Assembly: GCF_004006535.1 (NCBI RefSeq)
Contig: NZ_RLIH01000016.1
Span: 1-50,097 of the forward strand
Source of the DNA: Anaerosphaera multitolerans
GTDB taxonomy: Bacteria; Bacillota; Clostridia; Tissierellales; Peptoniphilaceae
Direction: 5' to 3'
Length of the DNA stretch: 50,097 nucleotides
Shown: positions 43,036 to 50,097 of the stretch, piece by piece
Layout: each line of letters starts with the position of its first letter
Position numbering within the stretch: the first letter of the stretch is position 1
The notes under the pieces: generated by a model
Told to the model about the DNA's origin: nothing
Database searches by the model: none
The model's input: the letters and a program-made list of their open reading frames with translations, nothing else
Position numbers and translations under genes: made by a program

Positions 43036-43344
43036 TTACTTAATTGTTTTGCCATCAGATTTTTTAAATCTAACTTTTTTGCCGTTTTCTATTTTATATC
43101 CAAGTCTTGTTGCCTTATTAGAACTAGTATCAAAATACATTACGTTAGAAACATGAATTGGAGCTTCTTGCTTTTCAATTCCGCCAGGATTTTGAGGTCC
43201 TCTTGGCTTAATGTGTTTCGTAACTATGTTTACTTTTTCCACAATTACTTTTTCATCTTTTGGAAAAGTCTTTAATACTTTACCGGTTTTACCCTTGTCC
43301 TTTCCGGCAATTACTTTTACTGTATCATCTTTTTTAATACGCAT
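43036..43344 (-). CDS. rplX: Ribosomal protein L24
   Basis: The 102-residue protein has a KOW motif (DTVKVIAGKDKGKTGKVL) near the start and the HIKPRGPQNPGGI segment typical of L24. It is an early 50S assembly initiator at the tunnel exit. It follows rplN by 14 bases. Confidence 0.98.
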   Translation of the reverse strand: MRIKKDDTVKVIAGKDKGKTGKVLKTFPKDEKVIVEKVNIVTKHIKPRGPQNPGGIEKQEAPIHVSNVMYFDTSSNKATRLGYKIENGKKVRFKKSDGKTIK

Positions 43345-43358
43345 TTAATTACCTCCGA

Positions 43359-43727
43359 TTAGAGTACTTCTGGTGCCAAAGAAATTATTTTCATGAAGTT
43401 TTCACCTCTAAGTTCTCTGGTAACAGGTCCGAAGATACGTGTACCTACAGGACTTTTATCATCTTTTATAATAACCGCTGCATTATCATCAAATTTTATA
43501 TATGATCCGTCTTTACGGCTAATTCCTTTTTTAGTTCTTACAATAACAGCTCTAACTACTGAGCCCTTTTTAACAACGCCACCTGGTGTTGCATGTTTCA
43601 CAGTGCACACTACTATGTCTCCAATATTTGCTGTTCTTCTGTTTGTACCACCAAGTACTTTTATGACAAGCAGCTCTCTTGCGCCGGAATTATCTGCAAC
43701 ACGCATCCTTGTTTCTTGTTGAATCAT
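43359..43727 (-). CDS. rplN: Ribosomal protein L14
   Basis: The 122-residue protein starts [16 protein letters not shown] and has the [13 protein letters not shown] segment, both essentially invariant in L14. It lies at the subunit interface near the factor site. GGAGG precedes the ATG; rpsQ ends 20 bases upstream. Confidence 0.98.
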   Translation of the reverse strand: MIQQETRMRVADNSGARELLVIKVLGGTNRRTANIGDIVVCTVKHATPGGVVKKGSVVRAVIVRTKKGISRKDGSYIKFDDNAAVIIKDDKSPVGTRIFGPVTRELRGENFMKIISLAPEVL

Positions 43728-43747
43728 GAGCTTCCTCCTTACTAAGA

Positions 43748-44002
43748 TTATTTAGCTTTTTCTATAATATCTACTAATCTCCATCTCTTGTCTTTACTAA
43801 GTGGTCTTGTATGCATAATTTTTACTTTGTCGCCAATACCACATTCATTTTGCTCATCATGAGCTTTAAATTTTGTAGTTCTTTTAAATCTTTTCTTATA
43901 AATGGGATGAGTAACAAATGTCTCAGCAGCTACCACAATAGTTTTATCCATTTTATCACTTACAACAGTTCCAATAATCGTTTTTCTATTGTTTCTTTCC
44001 AT
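43748..44002 (-). CDS. rpsQ: Ribosomal protein S17
   Basis: The 84-residue OB-fold protein contains [14 protein letters not shown] and [11 protein letters not shown] and ends with [13 protein letters not shown], standard for S17. It binds 16S rRNA in the 30S body. It starts 3 bases after rpmC. Confidence 0.98.
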   Translation of the reverse strand: MERNNRKTIIGTVVSDKMDKTIVVAAETFVTHPIYKKRFKRTTKFKAHDEQNECGIGDKVKIMHTRPLSKDKRWRLVDIIEKAK

Positions 44003-44005
44003 TAG

Positions 44006-44212
44006 TTAAGCCTCCTTTCCCATTCCTAATTCACGTTGTCTAATTATCGTCTTTACTCTGGCGATATCTCTTTTTACCTGCTTAATGCTTGATGGATTAT
44101 CAAGTTGACCGGTCGCCAACCTAAATCTCAAGTTGAACAGCTCATTTTTTAATTCCGTTACCTTCTTATTTAATTCTTCACTTGACATTTGGCGAATTTC
44201 CTTAGTCTTCAT
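44006..44212 (-). CDS. rpmC: Ribosomal protein L29
   Basis: The 68-residue helical hairpin protein contains [21 protein letters not shown] and [19 protein letters not shown], and forms part of the tunnel exit platform that docks SRP and trigger factor. I chose the ATG at 44212, which overlaps the end of rplP by 11 bases, over one four codons earlier that lacks ribosome binding site spacing. Confidence 0.96.
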   Translation of the reverse strand: MKTKEIRQMSSEELNKKVTELKNELFNLRFRLATGQLDNPSSIKQVKRDIARVKTIIRQRELGMGKEA

Positions 44213-44633
44213 TAGATTCACCATCCTTTTCTCTCATAACAAATTTAGTTTTAATTGGTAGTTTCATTGCTGCAAGTCTCATTGCCTCTCTTGCAATTTC
44301 TTCACTAACCCCGCTCATTTCAAACATTATACGGCCAGGTTTAACTACCGATACCCAATAAGATGGAGCACCCTTACCTGAACCCATACGAGTTTCAGCA
44401 GGTTTTTCTGTTACGGGCTTATCCGGGAAAATTTTAATCCAGATATTTCCACCTCTTTTTATATATCTAGTCATAGCACGACGTGCTGCTTCTATTTGAT
44501 TTGAAGTAATCCATGCAGGTTCAATTGCTTGAAGTCCGTACTCTCCGTAAGTAAGAGTATTTCCACGATGTGCCATTCCCTTCATTCTGCCTCTATGAAC
44601 CCTACGATATTTTACTCTCTTAGGCATTAACAT
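44202..44633 (-). CDS. rplP: Ribosomal protein L16
   Basis: The 143-residue protein starts [15 protein letters not shown] and has [20 protein letters not shown] and [20 protein letters not shown], marks of L16 at the A-site tRNA elbow. The first of two close ATG codons is chosen because GGAGG lies 8 bases upstream. Confidence 0.98.
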   Translation of the reverse strand: MLMPKRVKYRRVHRGRMKGMAHRGNTLTYGEYGLQAIEPAWITSNQIEAARRAMTRYIKRGGNIWIKIFPDKPVTEKPAETRMGSGKGAPSYWVSVVKPGRIMFEMSGVSEEIAREAMRLAAMKLPIKTKFVMREKDGESNED

Positions 44634-44659
44634 AAATGTTTCCTCCTTTCTTCCATAAC

Positions 44660-45400
44660 TTAATTCTGAGCTTTGTTTCTAGAATCTGCTTTATAGTTCT
44701 TTCTGTTTCTTTTGTTATCTCTACCTTGAGGTTTTCTCTTCTTCTCTCTAACATTTTTGTCTTCAACTTGTCCAGGAAGAACTTCTCCTTTGTAAAGCCA
44801 TACTTTAACTCCAAGTTTTCCATAAGTTGTATCTGCTTCAGCAAATCCATAGTCTATGTCTGCTCTCAAAGTTTGTAGAGGTATAGTACCTTCAGAGTAA
44901 CCTTCTGTTCTTGCCATATCAGCACCGCCAACACGTCCGGAAACAGATGTTTTAATACCAAGCGCTCCTGCTCTCATACTTCTTTGAATAGCTTGTTTCA
45001 TAGCACGTCTAAAGGAAACACGTCTTTCAAGTGATTCCGCTATTGATTCAGCTACTAGTTGAGCATCAAGCTCTTGATTTTTAATTTCTTCAACATTTAA
45101 TACTATGCTCTTATTAGTAAGTTTTTCCAACTCACCTCTAAGTTCTTCAATTCCTACTCCGCCACGTCCTATTACCATACCCGGCTTAGCTGTGTAAATT
45201 GAAATCTTTACTTTATTTGCAGCTCTTTCAATTTCAATTTTTGAAATTCCAGCTGTATAAAGCTTTTTCTTTATATATTTACGAATCTTGTCATCTTCTA
45301 ATAATAAAGCTGCAAAATCCTTTTTATTAGCATACCATTTTGAGTCCCAATCTTTGATAATACCAACACGAAGTCCATGTGGGTTAACTTTTTGGCCCAT
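44660..45400 (-). CDS. rpsC: Ribosomal protein S3
   Basis: The 246-residue protein has the start [14 protein letters not shown], a KH domain with [13 protein letters not shown] (about residues 76-88), and the C-terminal [23 protein letters not shown]. The basic tail after residue 213 is about 30 residues, longer than the shortest family members. S3 forms the mRNA entry helicase with S4 and S5. Confidence 0.98.
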   Translation of the reverse strand: MGQKVNPHGLRVGIIKDWDSKWYANKKDFAALLLEDDKIRKYIKKKLYTAGISKIEIERAANKVKISIYTAKPGMVIGRGGVGIEELRGELEKLTNKSIVLNVEEIKNQELDAQLVAESIAESLERRVSFRRAMKQAIQRSMRAGALGIKTSVSGRVGGADMARTEGYSEGTIPLQTLRADIDYGFAEADTTYGKLGVKVWLYKGEVLPGQVEDKNVREKKRKPQGRDNKRNRKNYKADSRNKAQN

Positions 45401-45411
45401 TCTTTACCTCC

Positions 45412-45750
45412 TTACTCTCTTTCTGCAACTACAACGCCGATATGACTTGATCTTTTTAAGATTGGATAAGCCATTCCCTTTGCCTTAGGGTGAAATCTCT
45501 TCATTGTAGGTCCATCGTTAGCATATGCAACCTTTACAAAAAGGTCATCTCTATTTAAGTTCAAGTTGTTTTCAGCATTAGCTACTGCAGAATTAAGCAC
45601 TTTATAAAGTTCTTTAGCTCCTCTTTTTGGAGTGAACTTTAAAATAGAAAGGGCTTCATCAACTTGTTTACCACGAATTTCAGCACAAATATAATTCACC
45701 TTTAATGGTGAAATTCTAACGTATTTAGCAATTGCTCTTGCTTCCATCAT
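45412..45750 (-). CDS. rplV: Ribosomal protein L22
   Basis: The 112-residue protein has ARAIAKYVRISPLKVNYI at the start and the beta-hairpin GPTMKRFHPKAKGMAYPILKR that lines the exit tunnel, the known macrolide-resistance site; its sequence here looks ordinary. It follows rpsS by 12 bases. Confidence 0.98.
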   Translation of the reverse strand: MMEARAIAKYVRISPLKVNYICAEIRGKQVDEALSILKFTPKRGAKELYKVLNSAVANAENNLNLNRDDLFVKVAYANDGPTMKRFHPKAKGMAYPILKRSSHIGVVVAERE

Positions 45751-45762
45751 TTATCCCCTTTC

Positions 45763-46050
45763 CTATTTTTTCATTCCAGTAGTTTTTTCGCTCTTACCTG
45801 CATGGCCTCTGTACGTTCTTGTTGGAACGAACTCTCCAAGTTTATGGCCTACCATATCTTCTGTAATGTATATTGGTACATGCTTTCTTCCATCATGTAC
45901 TGCAATAGTATGTGATACCATTTCAGGAAATATTGTGGAGCGGCGAGACCAAGTCTTTATAACTTTTTGTTCATTAGCTTCATTTAAAGCTCTAACTTTC
46001 TTAAGCAAATGTTCATCTGCAAAAGGTCCTTTTTTTATTGATCTACTCAT
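45763..46050 (-). CDS. rpsS: Ribosomal protein S19
   Basis: The 95-residue protein starts [16 protein letters not shown] and contains [20 protein letters not shown] and the basic [16 protein letters not shown], typical of S19 in the 30S head. It follows rplB by 15 bases. Confidence 0.98.
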   Translation of the reverse strand: MSRSIKKGPFADEHLLKKVRALNEANEQKVIKTWSRRSTIFPEMVSHTIAVHDGRKHVPIYITEDMVGHKLGEFVPTRTYRGHAGKSEKTTGMKK

Positions 46051-46065
46051 TCTTTCCCCTCCCGC

Positions 46066-46896
46066 TTACTTAGTTCTTCTTCTTACAATATATTGGCTAC
46101 TCTTCTTATTTTTCTTTCTTGTCTTAAGTCCAAGAGCCGGTTTTCCCCAAGGAGTCATTGGTGAAGGTCTACCTATTGGCGCTCTACCCTCTCCACCACC
46201 GTGCGCGTGATCTACAGGGTTCATTGCAGAACCTCTAACGTGTGGTCTTTGTCCTAAATATCTGCTCTTACCAGCTTTACCAAGAGTAATAAGTTCATGT
46301 GTTGTATTTCCAACTTGTCCTATAGTTGCCTTACACTCAAGACTTACCAATCTAAATTCACTTGAAGGAAGTCTTAATTGTGCATACTTGCCTTCCTTTG
46401 CCATTAATTGAGCTTCAGTACCAGCTGATCTTACAAGTTGTCCTCCCTTTCCCGGAGTCATTTCAATGTTGTGAATTGTAGTACCTACGGGAATATCCTT
46501 TAATTTTAATGCATTTCCTATTTTAATATCCGCATTTTCTCCAGACTCAATTACATCTCCAACCTTTAAACCGTTAGGAGCTAAAATATATCTTTTTTCT
46601 CCATCAACATAGTTTAAAAGAGCAATGTAGCTAGTTCTGTACGGGTCATATTCAATAGAAGCAACTTTAGCAGGAATTCCGTCTTTATTTCTCTTAAAAT
46701 CAATTATTCTATATCTTCTCTTAACTCCGCCGCCTCTGTGTCTTGATGTAATTCTACCCTGAGCATTTCTTCCGGCATTTGTTTTTAGATTTATAGTAAG
46801 ACTCTTTTCCGGAGCCTTTTTAGTAATCTCTTCAAATGTAGAGACAGTCATTTCTCTAAGAGCAGGAGAAGTTGGTTTATATCCTCTTATCGCCAT
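46066..46896 (-). CDS. rplB: Ribosomal protein L2
   Basis: The 276-residue protein starts [18 protein letters not shown] and has the strongly conserved [19 protein letters not shown] and, near the C-terminus, [18 protein letters not shown], which includes the histidine needed for peptidyl transferase activity. It starts 16 bases after rplW. Confidence 0.98.
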   Translation of the reverse strand: MAIRGYKPTSPALREMTVSTFEEITKKAPEKSLTINLKTNAGRNAQGRITSRHRGGGVKRRYRIIDFKRNKDGIPAKVASIEYDPYRTSYIALLNYVDGEKRYILAPNGLKVGDVIESGENADIKIGNALKLKDIPVGTTIHNIEMTPGKGGQLVRSAGTEAQLMAKEGKYAQLRLPSSEFRLVSLECKATIGQVGNTTHELITLGKAGKSRYLGQRPHVRGSAMNPVDHAHGGGEGRAPIGRPSPMTPWGKPALGLKTRKKNKKSSQYIVRRRTK

Positions 46897-46912
46897 CTTT
46901 TTACCTCCTCAA

Positions 46913-47203
46913 TTATTCCATACCTTCAAAGAATTCAATTGTTTTAGAATCCTCAGTAAGTTTAACAATAGCTTTTTTCCAAGATGGACGTCTTCCTTGA
47001 TGAACACCTTGTCTCTTCATTTTCCCACGCATATTCATAGTGTTTACCCTTTGAACTTTTACGTCAAAAATTTCTTCAACAGCTTTTTTTATTTCTTCTT
47101 TAGTAGCTCTTTTATCCACTACAAAAGTATAATTTCCGTTTTCCATATCATCCATACTTTTTTCTGTGACAATCGGCTTTCTGATTATATCGTATACATT
47201 CAT
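46913..47203 (-). CDS. rplW: Ribosomal protein L23
   Basis: The 96-residue protein has the family start [17 protein letters not shown] and [20 protein letters not shown]23 docks trigger factor and SRP at the tunnel exit. Its ATG overlaps the rplD stop by one base. Confidence 0.98.
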   Translation of the reverse strand: MNVYDIIRKPIVTEKSMDDMENGNYTFVVDKRATKEEIKKAVEEIFDVKVQRVNTMNMRGKMKRQGVHQGRRPSWKKAIVKLTEDSKTIEFFEGME

Positions 47204-47826
47204 TAGTTAAACACCTCCTCAACTACTTTTAATGCATCTTTAGTAATAATAAATGAATTATAATTTAAAATATCATATACATTTATCATATTTGCAGTTG
47301 TGGTCTTTACATTTTCAATGTTTCTTGAAGAATTAAAAACATTTTTGTCGTTTTCAGAAACAACTACTAGAGCTTTTCTGTCCGCTTTTATAGCCTTTAA
47401 CATATTTGCAAAGTTCTTAGTTTTAATTTCATCCATTTTTATATCATCAACTACAATTATTTCATTTTCACGTACTTTAGAAGTAAGTGCGCTTTTCATT
47501 GCAAGTCTTCTAACTTTTTTAGGTGTAGTATAGGAAAAATCTCTTGGCTTCGGTGCAAATACAACTCCGCCGCCTCTCCATTGAGGAGATCTTATACTAC
47601 CTTGACGAGCACGACCTGTTCCCTTTTGTCTCCAAGGTTTTCTTCCGCCTCCACGAACTTCAGCTCTAGTTTTAGCAGATTTAGTTCCTTGTCTTTTGTT
47701 TGCTAAAATATTTTTAACAACCAGGTAAACAGCATGTTCATTTATATCAATATCAAATATATTTTCATTTAGTTCAATTTCTTCAACTGGATTACCTTCC
47801 ATATTGACAACTTGAATCTTAGGCAT
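47203..47826 (-). CDS. rplD: Ribosomal protein L4
   Basis: The 207-residue protein has the extended loop with [20 protein letters not shown] and [14 protein letters not shown] that reaches the exit tunnel. In E. coli L4 also represses the S10 operon by binding its leader; whether it does so here is unknown. I chose the ATG at 47826 because GAAAGGAGGG lies just before it; an upstream start would include that site. Confidence 0.97.
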   Translation of the reverse strand: MPKIQVVNMEGNPVEEIELNENIFDIDINEHAVYLVVKNILANKRQGTKSAKTRAEVRGGGRKPWRQKGTGRARQGSIRSPQWRGGGVVFAPKPRDFSYTTPKKVRRLAMKSALTSKVRENEIIVVDDIKMDEIKTKNFANMLKAIKADRKALVVVSENDKNVFNSSRNIENVKTTTANMINVYDILNYNSFIITKDALKVVEEVFN

Positions 47827-47843
47827 GTTATACCCTCCTTTCA

Positions 47844-48476
47844 CTACTTATGAGCCTTTACAGTCTCTTTAATTGTTACAACACCCTTTTTAGGGCCCGG
47901 TATTGCACCTTTTACAAGAATTAAATTCTTATCTGCAACGACTCTAACAATCTCAAGATTTTGTACAGTAACTTGCTCATTACCCATCTTTCCAGCCATT
48001 CTATGATTTTTAAATACCTTTCCCGGATAAGAAGCAGCTCCCATACCACCAGGCATTCTGTGGAATTTAGAACCGTGAGATTCACGTCCACGACCAAAAC
48101 CATGTCTCTTTATAACACCTTGAGTACCTTTACCCTTTGACGTACCGGTTACGTCCACAAACTCTCCAGCAGCAAATAAGTCTACTTTAATTTCATCGCC
48201 TATGGAATAATTTTCAACTTCTTCAGTTCTAAATTCCTTAGCGTTTTTCTTACTTTCAACTCCCGCCTTGTCGTAATGTCCCTTTAAAGGTTTGTTTACT
48301 CTTCTTTCCTTAACATAACCTGTCGCAACTTGAACAGCGTTATATCCGTCAGTTTCTACAGTTTTCTTTTGAACGACTAAGTTTGGTTCTGCTTCAATAA
48401 CTGTTACAGGAGTAACTGTACCTTCTTCATCAAAGATTTGAGTCATTCCAATCTTTTTTCCAATTAAAAATTTCAA
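47844..48476 (-). CDS. rplC: Ribosomal protein L3
   Basis: The 210-residue protein starts [18 protein letters not shown] and has the long central extension from [19 protein letters not shown] to [18 protein letters not shown] that reaches the peptidyl transferase centre. It is separated from rpsJ by 60 bases, the widest gap in the first half of the operon. Confidence 0.98.
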   Translation of the reverse strand: MKFLIGKKIGMTQIFDEEGTVTPVTVIEAEPNLVVQKKTVETDGYNAVQVATGYVKERRVNKPLKGHYDKAGVESKKNAKEFRTEEVENYSIGDEIKVDLFAAGEFVDVTGTSKGKGTQGVIKRHGFGRGRESHGSKFHRMPGGMGAASYPGKVFKNHRMAGKMGNEQVTVQNLEIVRVVADKNLILVKGAIPGPKKGVVTIKETVKAHK

Positions 48477-48536
48477 TGTTGCACCTCCTAAAATTTACAG
48501 CGGATTGTATTATACAATCTTATAAAGAACAATTAT

Positions 48537-48854
48537 CTATAGCTTAATTTCAATATCAACACCAGCTGGTAAGTTGAGCTTCATTAGTGAATCAACTGTC
48601 TTTTGATTTGGATTTATAATATCAATAAGACGTTTGTGAGTTCTTTGCTCAAATTGTTCTCTTGAATCCTTATACTTATGAACAGCTCTTAATATAGTAA
48701 TAATTTCCTTTTCAGTTGGAAGCGGAATCGGTCCAGATACAGTAGCACCTGTTTGTTTCGCCGCATCCACAATTCTTGAAGCAGAATTGTCTAAAAGTTC
48801 ATGATCATAAGCTTTAAGTCTGATTCTAATTTTTTGTTTTCCATTGTTTGACAT
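48537..48854 (-). CDS. rpsJ: Ribosomal protein S10
   Basis: The 105-residue protein contains [33 protein letters not shown] and the ending [11 protein letters not shown], standard for S10 (also NusE, the antitermination partner of NusB). It is the first gene of the superoperon; GGAGGG precedes its ATG. No fusA or tuf precedes it, unlike in many bacteria. Confidence 0.98.
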   Translation of the reverse strand: MSNNGKQKIRIRLKAYDHELLDNSASRIVDAAKQTGATVSGPIPLPTEKEIITILRAVHKYKDSREQFEQRTHKRLIDIINPNQKTVDSLMKLNLPAGVDIEIKL

Positions 48855-49068
48855 AAATACCCTCCTATTCGCATAGTTAATTGCTTTTGCGAGATAGGGT
48901 TATCGATACACACTCCCCGGCGTTTCGTACAGGAAGTAAAATAAAGAAAAAATAACCCTTCGCCTAAATCTTGTTAGACTTCTCATTCATAATTACCTTG
49001 AAACCCCTTTTTTCCGCAAGATCTCAAGCAACTTATGAAATCACAGCAAACTATTTCATTTCAAACGC
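48855..49068 (-). promoter_or_regulatory. Structured 5' leader of the S10 operon
   Basis: From the predicted start near 49068 to the rpsJ ATG there are about 210 transcribed bases. They hold a CTTGAGA/TTTCAAG hairpin, a possible small reading frame (48964-48990) and a long-range stem pairing 48952-48963 with 48889-48903. The GGCG at 48962-48965 could instead pair with CGCC nearer the gene, giving alternative folds. It is consistent with autogenous control, but no known ribosomal leader class is recognised. Confidence 0.5.
48964..48990 (-). CDS. Possible eight-codon leader peptide
   Basis: An ATG at 48990 with AAGG 6 bases upstream opens a reading frame MNEKSNKI followed by TAG, inside the S10 leader and just before the long-range stem. 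Translation would cover one arm of that stem. It is too short to judge by coding statistics, so this is speculative. Confidence 0.25.
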   Translation of the reverse strand: MNEKSNKI

Positions 49069-49074
49069 TTGAAT

Positions 49075-49103
49075 ATTATATCTCAACACCAACTACTTGT
49101 AAA
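49075..49103 (-). promoter_or_regulatory. Sigma-A promoter of the S10 superoperon
   Basis: The minus strand has -35 TTTACA (49098-49103), a 17-base spacer and perfect -10 TATAAT (49075-49080). The sequence just upstream is A/T-rich with runs of A, suitable as an UP element. Confidence 0.85.
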
Positions 49104-49203
49104 CCCCTATTTGAAAGTTTTTCAAGTTTTTTCAATAAAGATTTATGAAAATTGCGTGAAATATATTCTGCTATTAAAATTTTCCTACTTCTAAATTGAA
49201 AAT

Positions 49204-49223
49204 AGGACCTCCTAAGAAGTCCT
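49204..49223 (-). terminator. Terminator of the C39 lipoprotein gene
   Basis: AGGACTTC/GAGGTCCT arms with a 4-base loop (8 pairs, one G-U) lie 6 bases after the stop codon and are followed by ATTTTC on the minus strand. Confidence 0.7.
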
Positions 49224-49228
49224 TTACA

Positions 49229-49993
49229 CTATATAGGTTTAATAATTAAATATTGCATAAAGTTGTTATTTTCTCCCTCTAATTCTTCAAAAAAATTATA
49301 GAAGTTGAAATTATAGTAAAATCTCTCAGCAGGATAAACCCCATAGCCATCTTGATTATGGTCGGTAGTGTCATAGGCATCTGCAACTATTAATACATCG
49401 TCCTGTGTGCTTTCCGTTCCCATAGTATCATATCCAATAATAACCTGCCAATGTCCTCCCCAATCATTCCATCCAATAATAATAGGAGTGCCCTCTTTTA
49501 AGTTTTCTTGAATATAATCCAGCGTAAATTTTTCCTGAAGCTCTTCTTCGCTTTTAAAATCTTTGCTGCTTTCAATTTCAAATCCGCCTACCTGCTCAAC
49601 AACTTCCACCAAGTCTGAAAGAGACGTTCCTTCCGGAGTTAACCCTTGAGGTCTTAATTCCGCTAAAGTATATTCATTCCAATCTCCTAGTATATTATAG
49701 TGATTTAAAACCATAAGTAAAGAAGTAATTCCACATGACCACTCCGAACTCTGCTGCTGTGTTTTAAACTTAGATAGAATTACAAAATCATCTGTTGACT
49801 TTGCATTGTAAAAATCAACGGTACTAAAATAGGGAGAATCTTTATGGTCTGTACTTCTCTCAACAGAATCCGCTCCGTCCTGCCCAGACAAATCCCGAAC
49901 GTGGGGAATTTTCATTTCATCTGTATAATTTCCCCTCATATTTTCTGCGCTACAAGCTGTAAGTAGTAAACTAACTAAAGTTAAAATTGCCAA
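49229..49993 (-). CDS. C39-type cysteine peptidase-like lipoprotein
   Basis: The protein of at least 254 residues has a lipobox LLTAC (Cys14 in this numbering) and a Peptidase_C39_2-like domain with probable catalytic Cys87 in SSEWSCGITS and a histidine in GGHWQVIIGYD (about 184), followed by an acidic residue in VADAYD. It is probably an outer-surface peptidase or a papain-fold binding protein. The TTG start (49993) has no ribosome binding site at proper distance: AAAGGAGG ends 19 bases away. An in-frame ATA at 50003-50005, 7 bases after that site, would give a perfect lipoprotein signal starting with two lysines, so the true start is probably there. It has its own promoter and terminator. 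Confidence 0.8.
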   Translation of the reverse strand: MAILTLVSLLLTACSAENMRGNYTDEMKIPHVRDLSGQDGADSVERSTDHKDSPYFSTVDFYNAKSTDDFVILSKFKTQQQSSEWSCGITSLLMVLNHYNILGDWNEYTLAELRPQGLTPEGTSLSDLVEVVEQVGGFEIESSKDFKSEEELQEKFTLDYIQENLKEGTPIIIGWNDWGGHWQVIIGYDTMGTESTQDDVLIVADAYDTTDHNQDGYGVYPAERFYYNFNFYNFFEELEGENNNFMQYLIIKPI

Positions 49994-50031
49994 TAATTTT
50001 TTTATAGTATCGCCTCCTTTAATATTTTAAA

Positions 50032-50061
50032 ATTATATAATCTCAACCTTGTATTTGTAAA
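50032..50061 (-). promoter_or_regulatory. Sigma-A promoter of the C39 lipoprotein gene
   Basis: The minus strand has -35 TTTACA (50056-50061), an 18-base spacer and -10 TATAAT (50032-50037), 12 bases before the ribosome binding site region. Confidence 0.75.
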
Positions 50062-50076
50062 TATTTAATTTAAAAG

Positions 50077-50097
50077 GAATCCAAACAATTTGGATTC
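50077..50097 (-). terminator. Terminator of a gene beyond the window
   Basis: GAATCCAAA/TTTGGATTC arms with a 3-base loop end exactly at the window edge and are followed on the minus strand by CCTTTT. An unseen minus-strand gene probably ends just outside. Confidence 0.65.

Noticed and set aside
44620-44850. 76-codon minus-strand frame overlapping the end of rpsC
   Set aside because: It is an alternative frame inside rpsC with no independent start signals; the conserved rpsC frame accounts for the codons.
1-50097. CRISPR arrays, insertion sequences, prophage, tRNA or rRNA genes
   Set aside because: No spaced direct-repeat series, transposase, integrase, phage gene, cloverleaf or rRNA stretch was recognised anywhere in the window.

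Overview
The window is about 50 kb of AT-rich DNA from a low-GC Gram-positive anaerobe. It has strong AGGAGG-type ribosome binding sites, sigma-A promoters, lipoprotein and S-layer-homology signals, a Firmicutes 6S RNA and a YtrA-type GntR/ABC cluster. The gene content (EtfAB, malic enzyme, DUF1015 with serA/serC, UPF0210/UPF0237 pair, a permuted PstS) suggests a clostridial relative, probably Tissierellia/Peptoniphilaceae (Peptoniphilus- or Anaerococcus-like). That placement is inference; no rRNA or tRNA gene lies in the window. I saw no phage, insertion sequence or CRISPR array: this looks like ordinary chromosome. Most genes lie on the minus strand.

Layout, left part (1-18.5 kb): a dgkB-like lipid kinase / LacI / LuxR-type regulator operon (90-2527); a ytxH/DUF948 envelope-stress pair (2628-3653); a 6S RNA with its own near-consensus promoter (3772-3993); an rluD-like pseudouridine synthase divergent from nadK. 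An amino acid operon follows, serC-like / serA / DUF1015 / hom (5806-10215), with asd divergent from it. Next come queH, the UPF0210 + ACT pair, a DsrE-like protein, an etfB-etfA-SDR operon and malic enzyme. Bidirectional or single terminators separate most units.

Middle (18.5-35 kb): a GntR regulator, an ABC ATPase and five consecutive paralogous membrane proteins form one tight operon, apparently controlled by a 22-bp palindrome in the leader; a degenerate GIY-YIG protein follows. An exported SLH/5'-nucleotidase lies upstream. The complete phosphate operon pstS-pstC-pstA-pstB-phoU-phoP-phoR plus a GNAT gene follows on the minus strand, preceded by five 11-bp-spaced PhoP-box hexamers. Its PstS has its two halves in swapped order (a circular permutation). 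A PTS EIIC-like membrane protein and an alpha/beta hydrolase are divergent from it.

Right part (35-50 kb): the S10-spc-alpha ribosomal superoperon, rpsJ through rplQ, including secY, adk, a KOW-domain protein, infA and rpoA. Two small genes easily missed, rpmD and rpmJ, are present; rpsD and map are absent from their common places. The operon has a consensus promoter and a roughly 210-nt leader with a possible eight-codon peptide. A C39-type peptidase lipoprotein, possibly starting at an ATA codon, closes the window.
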